A stretch of 64,000 nt of DNA from Lysinibacillus_B sp042920265. Its GTDB lineage: Bacteria; Bacillota; Bacilli; Bacillales_A; Planococcaceae. Each line of letters opens with the position of its first letter. Positions within the stretch are counted from its first letter, which is position 1. Below are positions 17,141-25,591 of the stretch, in pieces. Made by a program: the position numbers and the translations under genes. The stretch spans positions 1 to 64,000 of the forward strand of contig NZ_JBDQZI010000015.1 in NCBI RefSeq assembly GCF_042920265.1, read 5' to 3'. Under the pieces are notes generated by a model. The model had not been told where the DNA came from. It worked only from the letters and a program-made list of their open reading frames with translations, and made no database searches.

Positions 17141-18025
17141 TTGGAATCAGAAAAATTTAATAATCTTAAATTAGGTGAACGAGGAGCAATTATTAGCATT
17201 AGTGCTTATATAGTTTTGTCCATTTTAAAATTAGCAATTGGTTACATGAGTGATTCTGAAGCTTTAAAGGCTGATGGTTTAAATAATACTACTGATATTA
17301 TTGCTTCTATTGCAGTACTTATTGGGCTTAAACTCTCTCAAAAACCGGCAGATCATGATCATAAATACGGACATTGGAAAAGTGAAACAATAGCGTCCAT
17401 GGTGGCCTCATTTATCATGATGGCAGTTGGTATTCAGGTATTAATAGATGCTTTTATCTCAATTTTTCAAGGCGGAAAAGAATCTCCAGATATTTTGGCA
17501 GCGTATGTAGGTCTAGGATCAGCATTGGTTATGTATTTTGTGTATCGTTATAATAAAAAATTAGCTGAAAAGATTAATAGTAAAGCAGTAATGGCTGCTG
17601 CTAAAGATAATTTGTCAGATGCTTGGGTTAGTATAGGAACAGCCATTGGAATATTAGGGTCACAACTACATATGGCTTGGTTGGATACAGTTACAGCTAT
17701 TGTTGTAGGATTCTTAATTTGTAAGACAGCTTGGGATATTTTTAAAGAATGTTCACATGAACTTTCTGATGGTTTTGATGAAAAAATACTTCAAAATTAC
17801 AAAGATATTATTCTAAAACTGGAGGGAGTGAAAGGGATAAAAGAAATTAGAGGAAGAAATTACGGTAATAACGAGGTTATAGACATAGTAATCCTGGTTA
17901 ATGCGAATTTAAGTATAACGGAAGCGCACAATGTAGCTACTAATATTGAAGATATGATGATTAACGAACAGGGTGTATACGAAGTTCACGTTCATGTAGA
18001 ACCAAATGATGAAAAAAAGTGTTAA
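17141..18025 (+). CDS. Cation diffusion facilitator, MneP/MneS-like Mn exporter
   Basis: 294 residues with the six-TM CDF layout and a C-terminal cytoplasmic domain (about 210-290) ending in HVHVEP. TM2 carries ADGLNNTTD and TM5 carries DNLSD; the replacement of the zinc-type His by Asn/Asp at these metal positions, plus the DHDHKYGHWKSE loop, resembles Bacillus YdfM/YeaB (MneP/MneS) manganese exporters. TTG start eight bases after AGGAGG. It stands alone, opposite to the transfer genes. It may protect the host from metal stress; zinc, iron or cobalt cannot be excluded. Confidence 0.75.
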   Translation: MESEKFNNLKLGERGAIISISAYIVLSILKLAIGYMSDSEALKADGLNNTTDIIASIAVLIGLKLSQKPADHDHKYGHWKSETIASMVASFIMMAVGIQVLIDAFISIFQGGKESPDILAAYVGLGSALVMYFVYRYNKKLAEKINSKAVMAAAKDNLSDAWVSIGTAIGILGSQLHMAWLDTVTAIVVGFLICKTAWDIFKECSHELSDGFDEKILQNYKDIILKLEGVKGIKEIRGRNYGNNEVIDIVILVNANLSITEAHNVATNIEDMMINEQGVYEVHVHVEPNDEKKC

Positions 18026-18055
18026 TTCACTAAAATTCGTTATACTATAAGAGGC

Positions 18056-18101
18056 AGGACGGAGCGGAACTAATCTTTGGGTTAGTGCTGGACTTCGTCC
18101 T
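18056..18101 (+). other. Hairpin after the exporter gene
   Basis: AGGACGGAG pairs with CTTCGTCCT, with an inner ACTAA/TTAGT stem. No T-run follows directly, so it is either a weak terminator or a 3' stabilising structure. Confidence 0.4.
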
Positions 18102-18193
18102 TACTATTTACGAAAGGCTTTTTTGTCATAGCAATTCGTTTACTACAATTCTGGTGCGGTTTCTTTTTGCGTATCAGAAACAAATTGCTTAGT

Positions 18194-18230
18194 AAAAAAA
18201 GTGAACTACCTTGTATTTTTGGATAGTTCA
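18194..18230 (-). terminator. Terminator overlapping the end of the 18206 gene
   Basis: On the minus strand TGAACTATC pairs with G-GTAGTTCA, followed by seven T; the hairpin includes the last codons of the secreted protein gene. Confidence 0.6.
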
Positions 18231-18619
18231 TCTACTTCTTCTGGAGTAATATCTTTTGCTTTATAGGAAATCACTTTCATTCGCTTGTCAGAATAATGAT
18301 CAGGTATACGGAAAGTAATACGGATTAGTTTATATGGTGGATTCATTGCACCTTCGTAACCGACAACTCTTAATGTAACATCGTAGGTATCCTCATCGAT
18401 ATTACGTTTAATTTTTTCGATTCGTTCAAAGGTGAACAATTGTCTATTTCCATGTGCGGACATTGCATCCAGTATAGGTAGCCCCAAGTCACGCAGAAAC
18501 GCTAATTCTAATATACTAGGTGGTTGATCTTGAGGGAAATATTGAGTATTCGATTTAGCGAAAGCTGAATTTGATACCAAGAGGCACATTAATAACGAGA
18601 TGGTGAATATTTTCTTCAT
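18206..18619 (-). CDS. Secreted DUF3888-like protein
   Basis: About 137 residues with a clear signal peptide (MKKIFTISLLMCLLVSNSAFA). The mature part, with PSILELAFLRDLGLPI and a strand-rich second half containing DVTLRV and LIRITFRIP, resembles the DUF3888 family of secreted Bacillales proteins of unknown function. The longest frame starts at 18628 immediately after AAAGGA; the ATG nine bases later (18619) has proper spacing. Single-gene unit, minus strand, with its own terminator. Confidence 0.6.
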   Translation of the reverse strand: MKKIFTISLLMCLLVSNSAFAKSNTQYFPQDQPPSILELAFLRDLGLPILDAMSAHGNRQLFTFERIEKIKRNIDEDTYDVTLRVVGYEGAMNPPYKLIRITFRIPDHYSDKRMKVISYKAKDITPEEVDELSKNTR

Positions 18620-18794
18620 GACATTCATTCCTTTTTGCCTTTTAATTAATTGTTAGCATGGAATAGCATTTTTATGTATGAACCAATATGCATACTAGGC
18701 ATTAATTTACTAAGCATTTCGAGTATGTATTAATTAATAACAATGAAATAAAGTATTGCATCATTTATTTCGAATATCTACTTAAATTGCCCCC

Positions 18795-18830
18795 AAAAAA
18801 AAGAAACCAGCCACACAAGGTACTAGTTTC
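18795..18830 (-). terminator. Terminator of the XRE regulator gene
   Basis: On the minus strand GAAACTAG pairs with CTGGTTTC (one G-U), followed by eight T. Confidence 0.7.
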
Positions 18831-18877
18831 AATTCATTTATTTTTCTATAAATCCCTTTTTAGACAAATATATTTTT

Positions 18878-19123
18878 CTATACATATTGAAAATACTTTT
18901 TCCAATTAAACATATCCAGTTCAACACCTAGTTGTCGAAAAATATAATACACATTTTCAAAAGTCGGATTGAATAATTTATTTTCCTCTATATCGCGATA
19001 TGTATCTACATCTACTGGTATTTCCTTGCATACTTCCTCAATCGTCAACCCTTGCTCAAGGCGAATACTTTTTAGAAAATCCCCAAGCTTTTCAGGGTGA
19101 GTGACGGTACTAACCAATTTCAT
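18878..19123 (-). CDS. XRE-family helix-turn-helix regulator
   Basis: 81 residues, nearly all one Cro/C1-type domain: LGDFLKSIRLEQGLTIEEV ... VDVDTYRDIEENKLFNPTFENVYYIFRQL, with the typical five helices. Start ATG follows AAAGGTAGGGG. It is flanked by terminators and gene-poor DNA, so it probably acts on a distant or its own promoter. Lone small XRE proteins on plasmids often control copy number or transfer genes; no target can be read from the sequence. Confidence 0.75.
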   Translation of the reverse strand: MKLVSTVTHPEKLGDFLKSIRLEQGLTIEEVCKEIPVDVDTYRDIEENKLFNPTFENVYYIFRQLGVELDMFNWKKYFQYV

Positions 19124-19533
19124 CCCCTACCTTTTCAAAATGCCCTATAACCATCTCCGTTACTTTAACGAAGCAATAAATTTTAGCTAGTATCGTGATA
19201 ATTTACCTGTTGGCATTTTACATTGTTCTACCAAACTAAAACAACATTATTCAAGAATAATATACTTACTTTTTCTACCTTTAGCGTAATAAGACCTATA
19301 AAACATATAAAACCCTACTATTATTCCTCTCAAAATCAAGATATAAATTAATAATTTTCTCTTAATCACATTAATTTTCTACAAATAATACATCAAATAT
19401 AATTATTCTTTTCCTAACTGTTACAATTGATTACAAACATTACAAACAAGGTCTTTTGAATCATTTTCTTAAGAAAATAGCTAAAAACACAAAAAACCTA
19501 CTCCAAAGGAAGTAGGCTCAAATAAAATTCCTT
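19124..19533. other. AT-rich spacer without genes
   Basis: 410 very AT-rich bases. The only feature seen is a terminator at 19491-19516 (minus strand): CCTACTTC-CTTT-GGAGTAGG followed by six T, ending the VWA-protein operon. Confidence 0.6.
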
Positions 19534-21033
19534 TTAAAATAAAAATACATCTGTCGCTGAAAACAAATCATTTACTTGCACAACCTTATCAGCAAATTGC
19601 TTAACGATATTCACGTTTGCCGAATTACCGATAACAACAGCTGTGCAATCGAAACCTTTCTTTTTCTTTACTGTTCTAAATGCCTGCAACAACCCCTCTG
19701 ATATATTGCTTTCTCCATCTGTTACAAAGATCATATCTGCTTGCTTAAAACGAGCCTTCTCAATTAATTGAAGGGCTGCTTGTAATGGCTCCTCAAAAAC
19801 GGTGCCTCCCCCCATGAAACGACTACATAAGTCCTTTAATTGTGTAACTGAACACTTACCTTTCGGAAGTATTTCAATCTGACCAACCGTACTGGAAAAT
19901 GGTATAACTGCAAAATCTCGATGTTGCTTTCGAGCAATACTCATTAAAGCGATTAAAAAAGCTTTACTTTGTGTATCAAGTTTACGCATCGATCCACTTT
20001 CATCAATACAGCAAATAATAGGTCCTTTACCTAGCTTCGATTTCCCCTTTTTATCATAAATAAGAGTTTGCGCCTCACTAAAACGCTTCATAAAATCTAC
20101 ATTCGCTTGTGGTAAAAGATATTGCATGTATTCACTAGGTAACAGCCGTTCAAGCTCATTCCCAACTGTTACACCTTTACGGGCAATCGCTTCCTTATGA
20201 AAAGACTTTTGCTTATCCTTCGCAATTTGTTTAAATCGCCCTGCTAATAAAGCAATTTCCTTCATCTTCGGATTGGCTTCACAAACCTGTGCAAGTAGAA
20301 ACTGATCTCGAATCGGTAACTGACTATAATCACCTTTTCCTGAACCAGTACCCTCTCCCATTAATTGATTCATTTGCTGTGTCGTTTCATTTGAACGCTC
20401 AGCTGCTTGTGAAAGCATTTGTCCTAGCTGTTCTTTTGAAAGATTATCTGTTACATTCGAAAAATCCTGCTGTAATTGATGCTTGGCTTCCTGTGCACGA
20501 CTTAATCGCTTTTCAGCCCGTTTTAATAAGCTTTCCATCTCCTTTTGAATAGCAAGTGATGAAAGATTGGCTAATTGATTTGTCGCTTGTTGAATATCCT
20601 GCTGTGCCTTATCTTCACGCTCTTGAATTTTCTTTAATTGCTTATGGTACTCTTTTGCTTCCGGTTGCTGCTGAATCCAATTTAAAAGCTCTTTTGACAT
20701 ATGAATTGACGTCACTGTAGATAATAAATCATCTAGCTTCGTATGCTCATGCTGACTCTGATAATCAGGATTGATTAATAGCTTTTCGATTAAACCTCTA
20801 TTTAGCTCCAACTCAGGCTTCACATCTTGTAAGGAAGGGGCTGACTTATAAAAGCTCGCCCATACATCTCCAACTAAATTCGTGAACTGTGGCACCTGTT
20901 GATTGGCTTCACACAGATTACGAAGATTCCCTGCCATCTTATAAAGTTCGTTGAAACGACGTACATCATATTTATCCGCATTCACCACTGCATCTTCTTG
21001 CTTATAAACTAAATCTTTTCTTATCAGTTCCAT
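19534..21033 (-). CDS. VWA-domain protein, ViaA-like partner of the MoxR ATPase
   Basis: About 499 residues: an N-terminal helical half with long coiled coil (about 130-230), then a von Willebrand A domain from about 325 with an intact MIDAS motif (DESGSMRK), the threonine region GGGTVFEEPL and FVTDGESN. This two-part layout matches ViaA-type proteins, which bind the AAA+ ATPase RavA and metal-dependent targets. It follows the MoxR/RavA-like gene after 80 bases containing a possible attenuator. The ATG at 21033 has AAGGAG eight bases upstream; the TTG three bases earlier is less likely. Confidence 0.75.
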   Translation of the reverse strand: MELIRKDLVYKQEDAVVNADKYDVRRFNELYKMAGNLRNLCEANQQVPQFTNLVGDVWASFYKSAPSLQDVKPELELNRGLIEKLLINPDYQSQHEHTKLDDLLSTVTSIHMSKELLNWIQQQPEAKEYHKQLKKIQEREDKAQQDIQQATNQLANLSSLAIQKEMESLLKRAEKRLSRAQEAKHQLQQDFSNVTDNLSKEQLGQMLSQAAERSNETTQQMNQLMGEGTGSGKGDYSQLPIRDQFLLAQVCEANPKMKEIALLAGRFKQIAKDKQKSFHKEAIARKGVTVGNELERLLPSEYMQYLLPQANVDFMKRFSEAQTLIYDKKGKSKLGKGPIICCIDESGSMRKLDTQSKAFLIALMSIARKQHRDFAVIPFSSTVGQIEILPKGKCSVTQLKDLCSRFMGGGTVFEEPLQAALQLIEKARFKQADMIFVTDGESNISEGLLQAFRTVKKKKGFDCTAVVIGNSANVNIVKQFADKVVQVNDLFSATDVFLF

Positions 21034-21052
21034 CAAATTCTCTCCTTAATAG

Positions 21053-21081
21053 AAAAAGCCAAAAGTGATTACTCACCTTTG
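21053..21081 (-). terminator. Hairpin between the AAA and VWA genes
   Basis: On the minus strand CAAAGGTGA-GTAA-TCACTTTTG then GCTTTTTC. It may partly terminate transcription, lowering the VWA protein relative to the ATPase. Confidence 0.5.
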
Positions 21082-21117
21082 ACTTCCTCATGTATATATT
21101 GATTTTGAATACCGTAA

Positions 21118-22230
21118 TTAAAATCCAATCACAGCCGATGTTAATTTTAAAAGTTCTTCCTGCATACGGGCTTTTAATTGTACAAGCTCTGAACGGTTCG
21201 GATGCTTCTCCTGGAATTGTTGCACTTCGCTAGAAAGAGCCTTCCCTTTTAGCAACAATTCGCTAATTTGGTCCTGAGAACGCTCACGATTCATTGCTGA
21301 TACAGCTAATTGTAAAATTTCATTGAATTCATCATTCACTCGATCAATAAACGATTGTACTACATCCTGTGAATGCTTTTTCACAATGTCTTTCGTCATC
21401 CCTTGTTGGTCTGCATTTTCCCATAGCGAGTGTGCCAAAATACGAAGGTCGCCAACCGATACCTCATTACGCCCCTTTAAATAAGCTGAAGCCTGTAATA
21501 ACGAAAGGGACTGCTTGAAGCGACGGTCACTTGGACGAATCCCTTCATCTATTAATTCCTGTCGAATTTGAGCTAAGGCATCATAAATGACATCTCCAAT
21601 TTGTACTTGGTCAACGGACTGCTGATGAATCAGTAGTTCCTCTAAAGTCATTGTTGGAATAAATGGCTGCTGTTTTGATTTCATCATCGCAATGAAGTTC
21701 TGGCTTTCCTTGATGTACTGCACCTCATAACGTAAAAGGAATCGGTCAAATAATGCTTCAAGACCCTCTCCTTCTTCGATATATTCGTTAGATGAACCAA
21801 TAATCGTCATTAACGGTGAGGCAACCGGTACGCCATTGTTATAATATAAACGCTCATTAATCAGTGTCAGTAAGCTATTTAAAATCGCTGAATTGGCTTT
21901 AAAGATTTCATCAATAAAACCAAAGTGGCTCATTGGTAGCATTCCATCAATATTACGCACATAGCGACCTTGCTCTAAATCCTTTAATGAAAGGACACCG
22001 AATACTTCCTCCGGTGTTGAGTAAGGCGTTAATAGCTGTTGGAAGTAGCTTGAGCCAGATACGATTTTCCCTAGCATGGATGAAAGAGCTGATTTTCCCG
22101 TTCCTGCAGGCCCAATAAACAAAACATGCTGGCGAGCTAAAACACCTGTTAAAAGTGCTTCTATTTCAGCCTCTCGATCAAAAAATGTTGCGTTTAAACC
22201 ATCTTGAATTTGCTTTAATTGTGTATTCAT
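21118..22230 (-). CDS. MoxR/RavA-type AAA+ ATPase
   Basis: 370 residues. Walker A GPAGTGKS (about 40), Walker B GFIDEIFK (about 105), sensor 1 GSSNEY and the arginine-finger region ALFDRFLLRYEV place it in the MoxR family (RavA branch). The C-terminal 70 residues are helical. MoxR ATPases remodel metal-bound or macromolecular partners together with a VWA protein, here encoded directly downstream. ATG start with GAGGG eight bases before. Confidence 0.85.
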   Translation of the reverse strand: MNTQLKQIQDGLNATFFDREAEIEALLTGVLARQHVLFIGPAGTGKSALSSMLGKIVSGSSYFQQLLTPYSTPEEVFGVLSLKDLEQGRYVRNIDGMLPMSHFGFIDEIFKANSAILNSLLTLINERLYYNNGVPVASPLMTIIGSSNEYIEEGEGLEALFDRFLLRYEVQYIKESQNFIAMMKSKQQPFIPTMTLEELLIHQQSVDQVQIGDVIYDALAQIRQELIDEGIRPSDRRFKQSLSLLQASAYLKGRNEVSVGDLRILAHSLWENADQQGMTKDIVKKHSQDVVQSFIDRVNDEFNEILQLAVSAMNRERSQDQISELLLKGKALSSEVQQFQEKHPNRSELVQLKARMQEELLKLTSAVIGF

Positions 22231-22335
22231 GCTGTAATCCCTCTATCTATCAACGAATGTGACAGGCTTTCTTATTTTAGATTTTTAGTTTTTTCTCTTT
22301 TTCTATTTATCTTTTTTTAATATAAATAGACTTCT

Positions 22336-23268
22336 CTACTTTTCTAAATCTGCTAATTTATTGAGTACACCCATTACTTGCAAACGAAGGTCATCTACTT
22401 TGCTATCCAGTACATCTGTCTGTAATTCCAAAATAGCTTTATATTCGTTATAGGTTTGAGCGACTTTTTTCGCATTGGTCATCGCCTCTTTCAAAGCTGA
22501 CTTTGTAACCCCTGGCTTATGAACAATGCTTTCACAGCTTAAAAGTGCTTTCTTAATATCCTCAGTTATCTGACGATTCACGAGCTCATGTGAAGATTTA
22601 ATATCGAATAACGGAATACATGTAGCAGTACTTTCTGATAAGTCGTTAATTAACTCCGAAAGAGCCAGAAGCTGCTGATCATACGTGTACGGCACAAAGT
22701 AAATACCACCCGAAGGACGGACACTTGTGGTTGCCATGTGCTCCAAAATACGACCGACAAATTGGCGAATGTTTTGAGAATCGTATAAGGATTTATACTG
22801 CTCATAACGTTCCTTCGCTTCCTCTGCTAACTGAATGGCAATACGATCAGTTGTCGTCGCATCTACTGATACCGTATTATCTGACTTTCTTAAAACTAAT
22901 TTGACCGCCTCGGTTTCGTAAGCTAGCTTCTTACCGGCTCGGTCTACACTCTCTACAACAACGTTACGCTGTGTAAATTGCGTATCTGTCATCACCTCTC
23001 GCGTTAAATAATTGAGATACACATCACGCTGCATTGTCGGTACTTTTGTACGCTTCAGCTCCTGTGTGGCTCGACGAAATGCATCGGCTGGTCGAATTGG
23101 ATTGGGAAGATATTTCGTATCGATCTGGAAAGTTTGCATCTTTTGCTCTAATTCCTCACGAGAAATTTTTACATGTTGAATGCTGTACCAAAATAAATGA
23201 CCAATACTCCCCTGCCCCTCTGTCTTGGCAACGACTTGTCCTGTTTGTAATTGATTACGTAATTTCAC
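22336..23268 (-). CDS. Unknown protein, first gene of the MoxR-VWA operon
   Basis: About 310 residues. No family recognised with confidence; mixed alpha/beta N-terminal half with a conserved-looking GIYFVPYTYDQQL segment near 215 and helical, coiled-coil C-terminus. The longest frame begins at 23316, but AAGGAG lies inside it, nine bases before the GTG at 23268, so the shorter form (MKLRNQLQTG) is preferred. It probably works with the ATPase and VWA protein as a substrate adaptor or target, based on operon position only. Confidence 0.5.
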   Translation of the reverse strand: MKLRNQLQTGQVVAKTEGQGSIGHLFWYSIQHVKISREELEQKMQTFQIDTKYLPNPIRPADAFRRATQELKRTKVPTMQRDVYLNYLTREVMTDTQFTQRNVVVESVDRAGKKLAYETEAVKLVLRKSDNTVSVDATTTDRIAIQLAEEAKERYEQYKSLYDSQNIRQFVGRILEHMATTSVRPSGGIYFVPYTYDQQLLALSELINDLSESTATCIPLFDIKSSHELVNRQITEDIKKALLSCESIVHKPGVTKSALKEAMTNAKKVAQTYNEYKAILELQTDVLDSKVDDLRLQVMGVLNKLADLEK

Positions 23269-23743
23269 GAAATCTCTCTCCTTTATAAATGGGTTTTGAA
23301 AATGCAAAAAAGCCAATCCAGCTACTACGCCAAATTGACTTCTTGTATATATGACACGCTAAAACGTGAATATATCCATATGGATTTTTTAAAAATAGGC
23401 ATGCTAAATAAACATAAGATTTTTGTGAAATTCATTCACAGCTGCAATACTCCAAAAGAGCTTTTAAATGCAGGAAACAACGGTTTTATGCAATCACTTT
23501 TAATAATTGAACGTTCAATTAGAATTGCCAATGCAAAGGTATAGCGTAGGCTATGGGCATTGAGGAAAGTTAAATACCATTTTATCTTAACGAAATTTCG
23601 TTTAATTTACAAGTGGGACAGAAAACCAATCAGAATATTAGAAAGATAATTCTGAATAACTTTACAACTAAGAATGAAGAGTAAATAATATTGTTATGTA
23701 AAAACGGAATAACTATATAACAATCTGAGAGGAGATTAGCAAA
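23269..23743. promoter_or_regulatory. Divergent intergenic region with palindromes
   Basis: Region between the MoxR-VWA operon and ridA. It holds a structured inverted repeat at 23529-23562 (CAATGC/GCATTG with inner ATAGC/GCTAT), a perfect palindrome AACGAAATTTCGTT at 23589-23602 related to the 16.4-kb operators, and a weak hairpin TCAGAAT/ATTCTGA near 23629. An 82-codon plus frame inside it has no good ribosome binding site and is not called. Confidence 0.45.
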
Positions 23744-24211
23744 ATGATTGAACAACGTTTAAAGGAGCTCGACATTGTATTACCTGAGGTAACATCACCA
23801 CTTTATGAGTATGTGCCCGTGACGACTCACGCAGGTGTTGCATATATTAGTGGACAAGTGCCACGCATTAACGGGAAAATTCCTTACCCTGGCAAGGTAG
23901 GACAAGAGGTAACTGTAGAGCAGGCACAGGAGCTTGCTGAATACTGTGTACTAAAGGCACTTAGCTGCCTGCAAGCAGAAATTGGCTCGCTTAATAATGT
24001 AGAAAAAGTATTAAAGGTAACCGGCTATGTACAGGCTGCCGACGATTTTTATGAGCCGTCTAGCGTTGTAGATGGTGCATCCCGTCTGCTAGAAAAAATC
24101 TTCGGCGAAAAAGGAAGACATACACGTACCGTTATTGGTGTGGCTGTACTTCCAAGCAACACACCTGTTGAAATTGATTTCATCATTGCCATAAAGGAGC
24201 GTGCTAAATGA
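23744..24211 (+). CDS. RidA-family enamine/imine deaminase
   Basis: 155 residues, YjgF/RidA fold with the typical VAYISGQVPRINGK and VLKVTGYVQAADDF segments. RidA proteins hydrolyse reactive enamines and imines, made by PLP-dependent dehydratases, to keto acids plus ammonia. The next gene is exactly such a dehydratase and overlaps by four bases, so the pair should act together. GAGGAG nine bases before the ATG. Base composition looks higher in GC than the neighbours, hinting at recent chromosomal origin. Confidence 0.85.
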   Translation: MIEQRLKELDIVLPEVTSPLYEYVPVTTHAGVAYISGQVPRINGKIPYPGKVGQEVTVEQAQELAEYCVLKALSCLQAEIGSLNNVEKVLKVTGYVQAADDFYEPSSVVDGASRLLEKIFGEKGRHTRTVIGVAVLPSNTPVEIDFIIAIKERAK

Positions 24212-25176
24212 TTACTTTACAGGATGTTAAAGATGCGAAAGCGCGCATTCAACCGATTATCCATGAAACACCGACCCTTCATTCAGAGCAGCTATCCGCC
24301 ATTTGTGGCAATTCATTATTTTTAAAGGGGGAGCACCTGCAAAAAACCGGCTCCTTTAAAATTCGCGGCGCAGCGAATAAAGTGATTCACGCAGTAGAGC
24401 AAGGTGCAAAATATGTAACAGCCGCATCCTCTGGCAATCATGGACAGGCTGTAGCATACGTCGCAAATCACTATAGCATCTCTGCAACAATTGTCGTTCC
24501 AGAAAACGCGAGTCTCTGCAAAATTAACGCGATCAAAGGCTATAACGGCAACGTAGAGAAATGCGGGACAACATCAAATGAGCGACTGCCACGCGCTAAG
24601 GTTATTGCTGAGGTAAAAAGCGGCATTTACATCCCACCCTATGACGATCCGTTTATTATGGCTGGTCAAGGAACCATTGGGCTTGAAATCCTACAGCAGT
24701 TGGACGACATTGACGTAGTGCTTGTACCAATTGGTGGTGGCGGACTCATCTCCGGCATCCTTACTGCGATTAAAGAAACTAAGCCAAGCATTCAAGTCAT
24801 CGGCGTAGAACCAGCTATCGCGAATGATACATATTTATCACTGCAAAACAAAAAAATTACCACTATTCCTGCAACGAACACAATTGCAGACGGCCTGCGT
24901 ACGAATCAGCCAGGTGACCTTACCTTCCCAGTACTACTAAACTATTTAGATGACCTAGTGCTTGTAAGCGAGGACGAAATTCGCTATGCGTTTAGCTTTG
25001 TATTGGAGCGCACGAAGCAGATAATCGAGCCATCTAGTGCGACAACTGTAGCAGCGGTGCTCTTTGATAAGCTAGGCTTGCGTGGGAAAAAGATCGTCTC
25101 GGTTATTTCAGGTGGTAATGTGGATATCGACCAAATAGAAGAATTTGTTGTGGATACAGCTCACTTTCCAAAATAG
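24208..25176 (+). CDS. PLP-dependent threonine/serine dehydratase-like enzyme
   Basis: 322 residues, fold-type II PLP enzyme. The Schiff-base lysine is Lys51 in TGSFKIRGA, the substrate loop is SSGNHGQ and the phosphate loop is GGGGL. Length and lack of a C-terminal ACT domain match catabolic threonine dehydratase, serine racemase or hydroxyaspartate ammonia-lyase rather than biosynthetic IlvA. The product enamine would be handled by the upstream RidA. ATGA overlap means translational coupling. The exact substrate cannot be read from sequence. Confidence 0.8.
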   Translation: MITLQDVKDAKARIQPIIHETPTLHSEQLSAICGNSLFLKGEHLQKTGSFKIRGAANKVIHAVEQGAKYVTAASSGNHGQAVAYVANHYSISATIVVPENASLCKINAIKGYNGNVEKCGTTSNERLPRAKVIAEVKSGIYIPPYDDPFIMAGQGTIGLEILQQLDDIDVVLVPIGGGGLISGILTAIKETKPSIQVIGVEPAIANDTYLSLQNKKITTIPATNTIADGLRTNQPGDLTFPVLLNYLDDLVLVSEDEIRYAFSFVLERTKQIIEPSSATTVAAVLFDKLGLRGKKIVSVISGGNVDIDQIEEFVVDTAHFPK

Positions 25177-25223
25177 TATCTGTTAGAACCGCCTTTATAC
25201 CCTTAAAAATATACTGATAAAAA

Positions 25224-25251
25224 TATGCCCGCCAAATATTTGGTGGGCATA
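25224..25251. terminator. Bidirectional terminator between convergent genes
   Basis: TATGCCC-GCCAA / TTGGT-GGGCATA forms an almost perfect 12-bp stem between the dehydratase gene (plus) and the ParA partner gene (minus). Confidence 0.7.
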
Positions 25252-25255
25252 AATA

Positions 25256-25591
25256 TTATTCACTAATATACTTCTTCAACATCATCTTCTCTTCATCCGA
25301 AAGTGTTTCAAAATACACCTTCACCATGTCGCCCATTAAATCGTATTGTTTAATCCCACGCATAGAGCTTAATAGCTTAATGAAGTGATAGTCGTTTTCG
25401 TTCGCTTTTAACGAACCACGCTTCATATAAGCCTTTTCGTGTGGCTTTTGTTCAACAGGTGCTGCACCACCGAATAGTGAGTTTAATACGTCTGCCTCAC
25501 CACGTTCTACAGCCCCTACTTTTTGTGCTAGTTCAGTTAATTGTGGATCTCCTTTAGAAAATGGAGATGGATTTGGATTGTCCTTTCGCAT
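25256..25591 (-). CDS. Small partner of ParA (ParB-like)
   Basis: About 111 residues. The N-terminal half is Pro/Gly-rich and disordered, the C-terminal 50 residues (SLKANENDYHFIKLLSSMRGIKQ start, two helices) resemble a ribbon-helix-helix or ParB-type dimer. It overlaps the 3' end of parA by about 38 bases, the normal place for the centromere-binding partner in small type Ib partition systems. The ATG at 25591 has AAGGTGG nine bases upstream; a TTG two codons earlier is less likely. Confidence 0.6.
   Translation of the reverse strand: MRKDNPNPSPFSKGDPQLTELAQKVGAVERGEADVLNSLFGGAAPVEQKPHEKAYMKRGSLKANENDYHFIKLLSSMRGIKQYDLMGDMVKVYFETLSDEEKMMLKKYISE

Noticed and set aside
23296..23544. Plus-strand frame of 82 codons between the MoxR-VWA operon and ridA
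   Set aside because: Overlaps the start region of the minus-strand gene, no good ribosome binding site, no recognisable motif.
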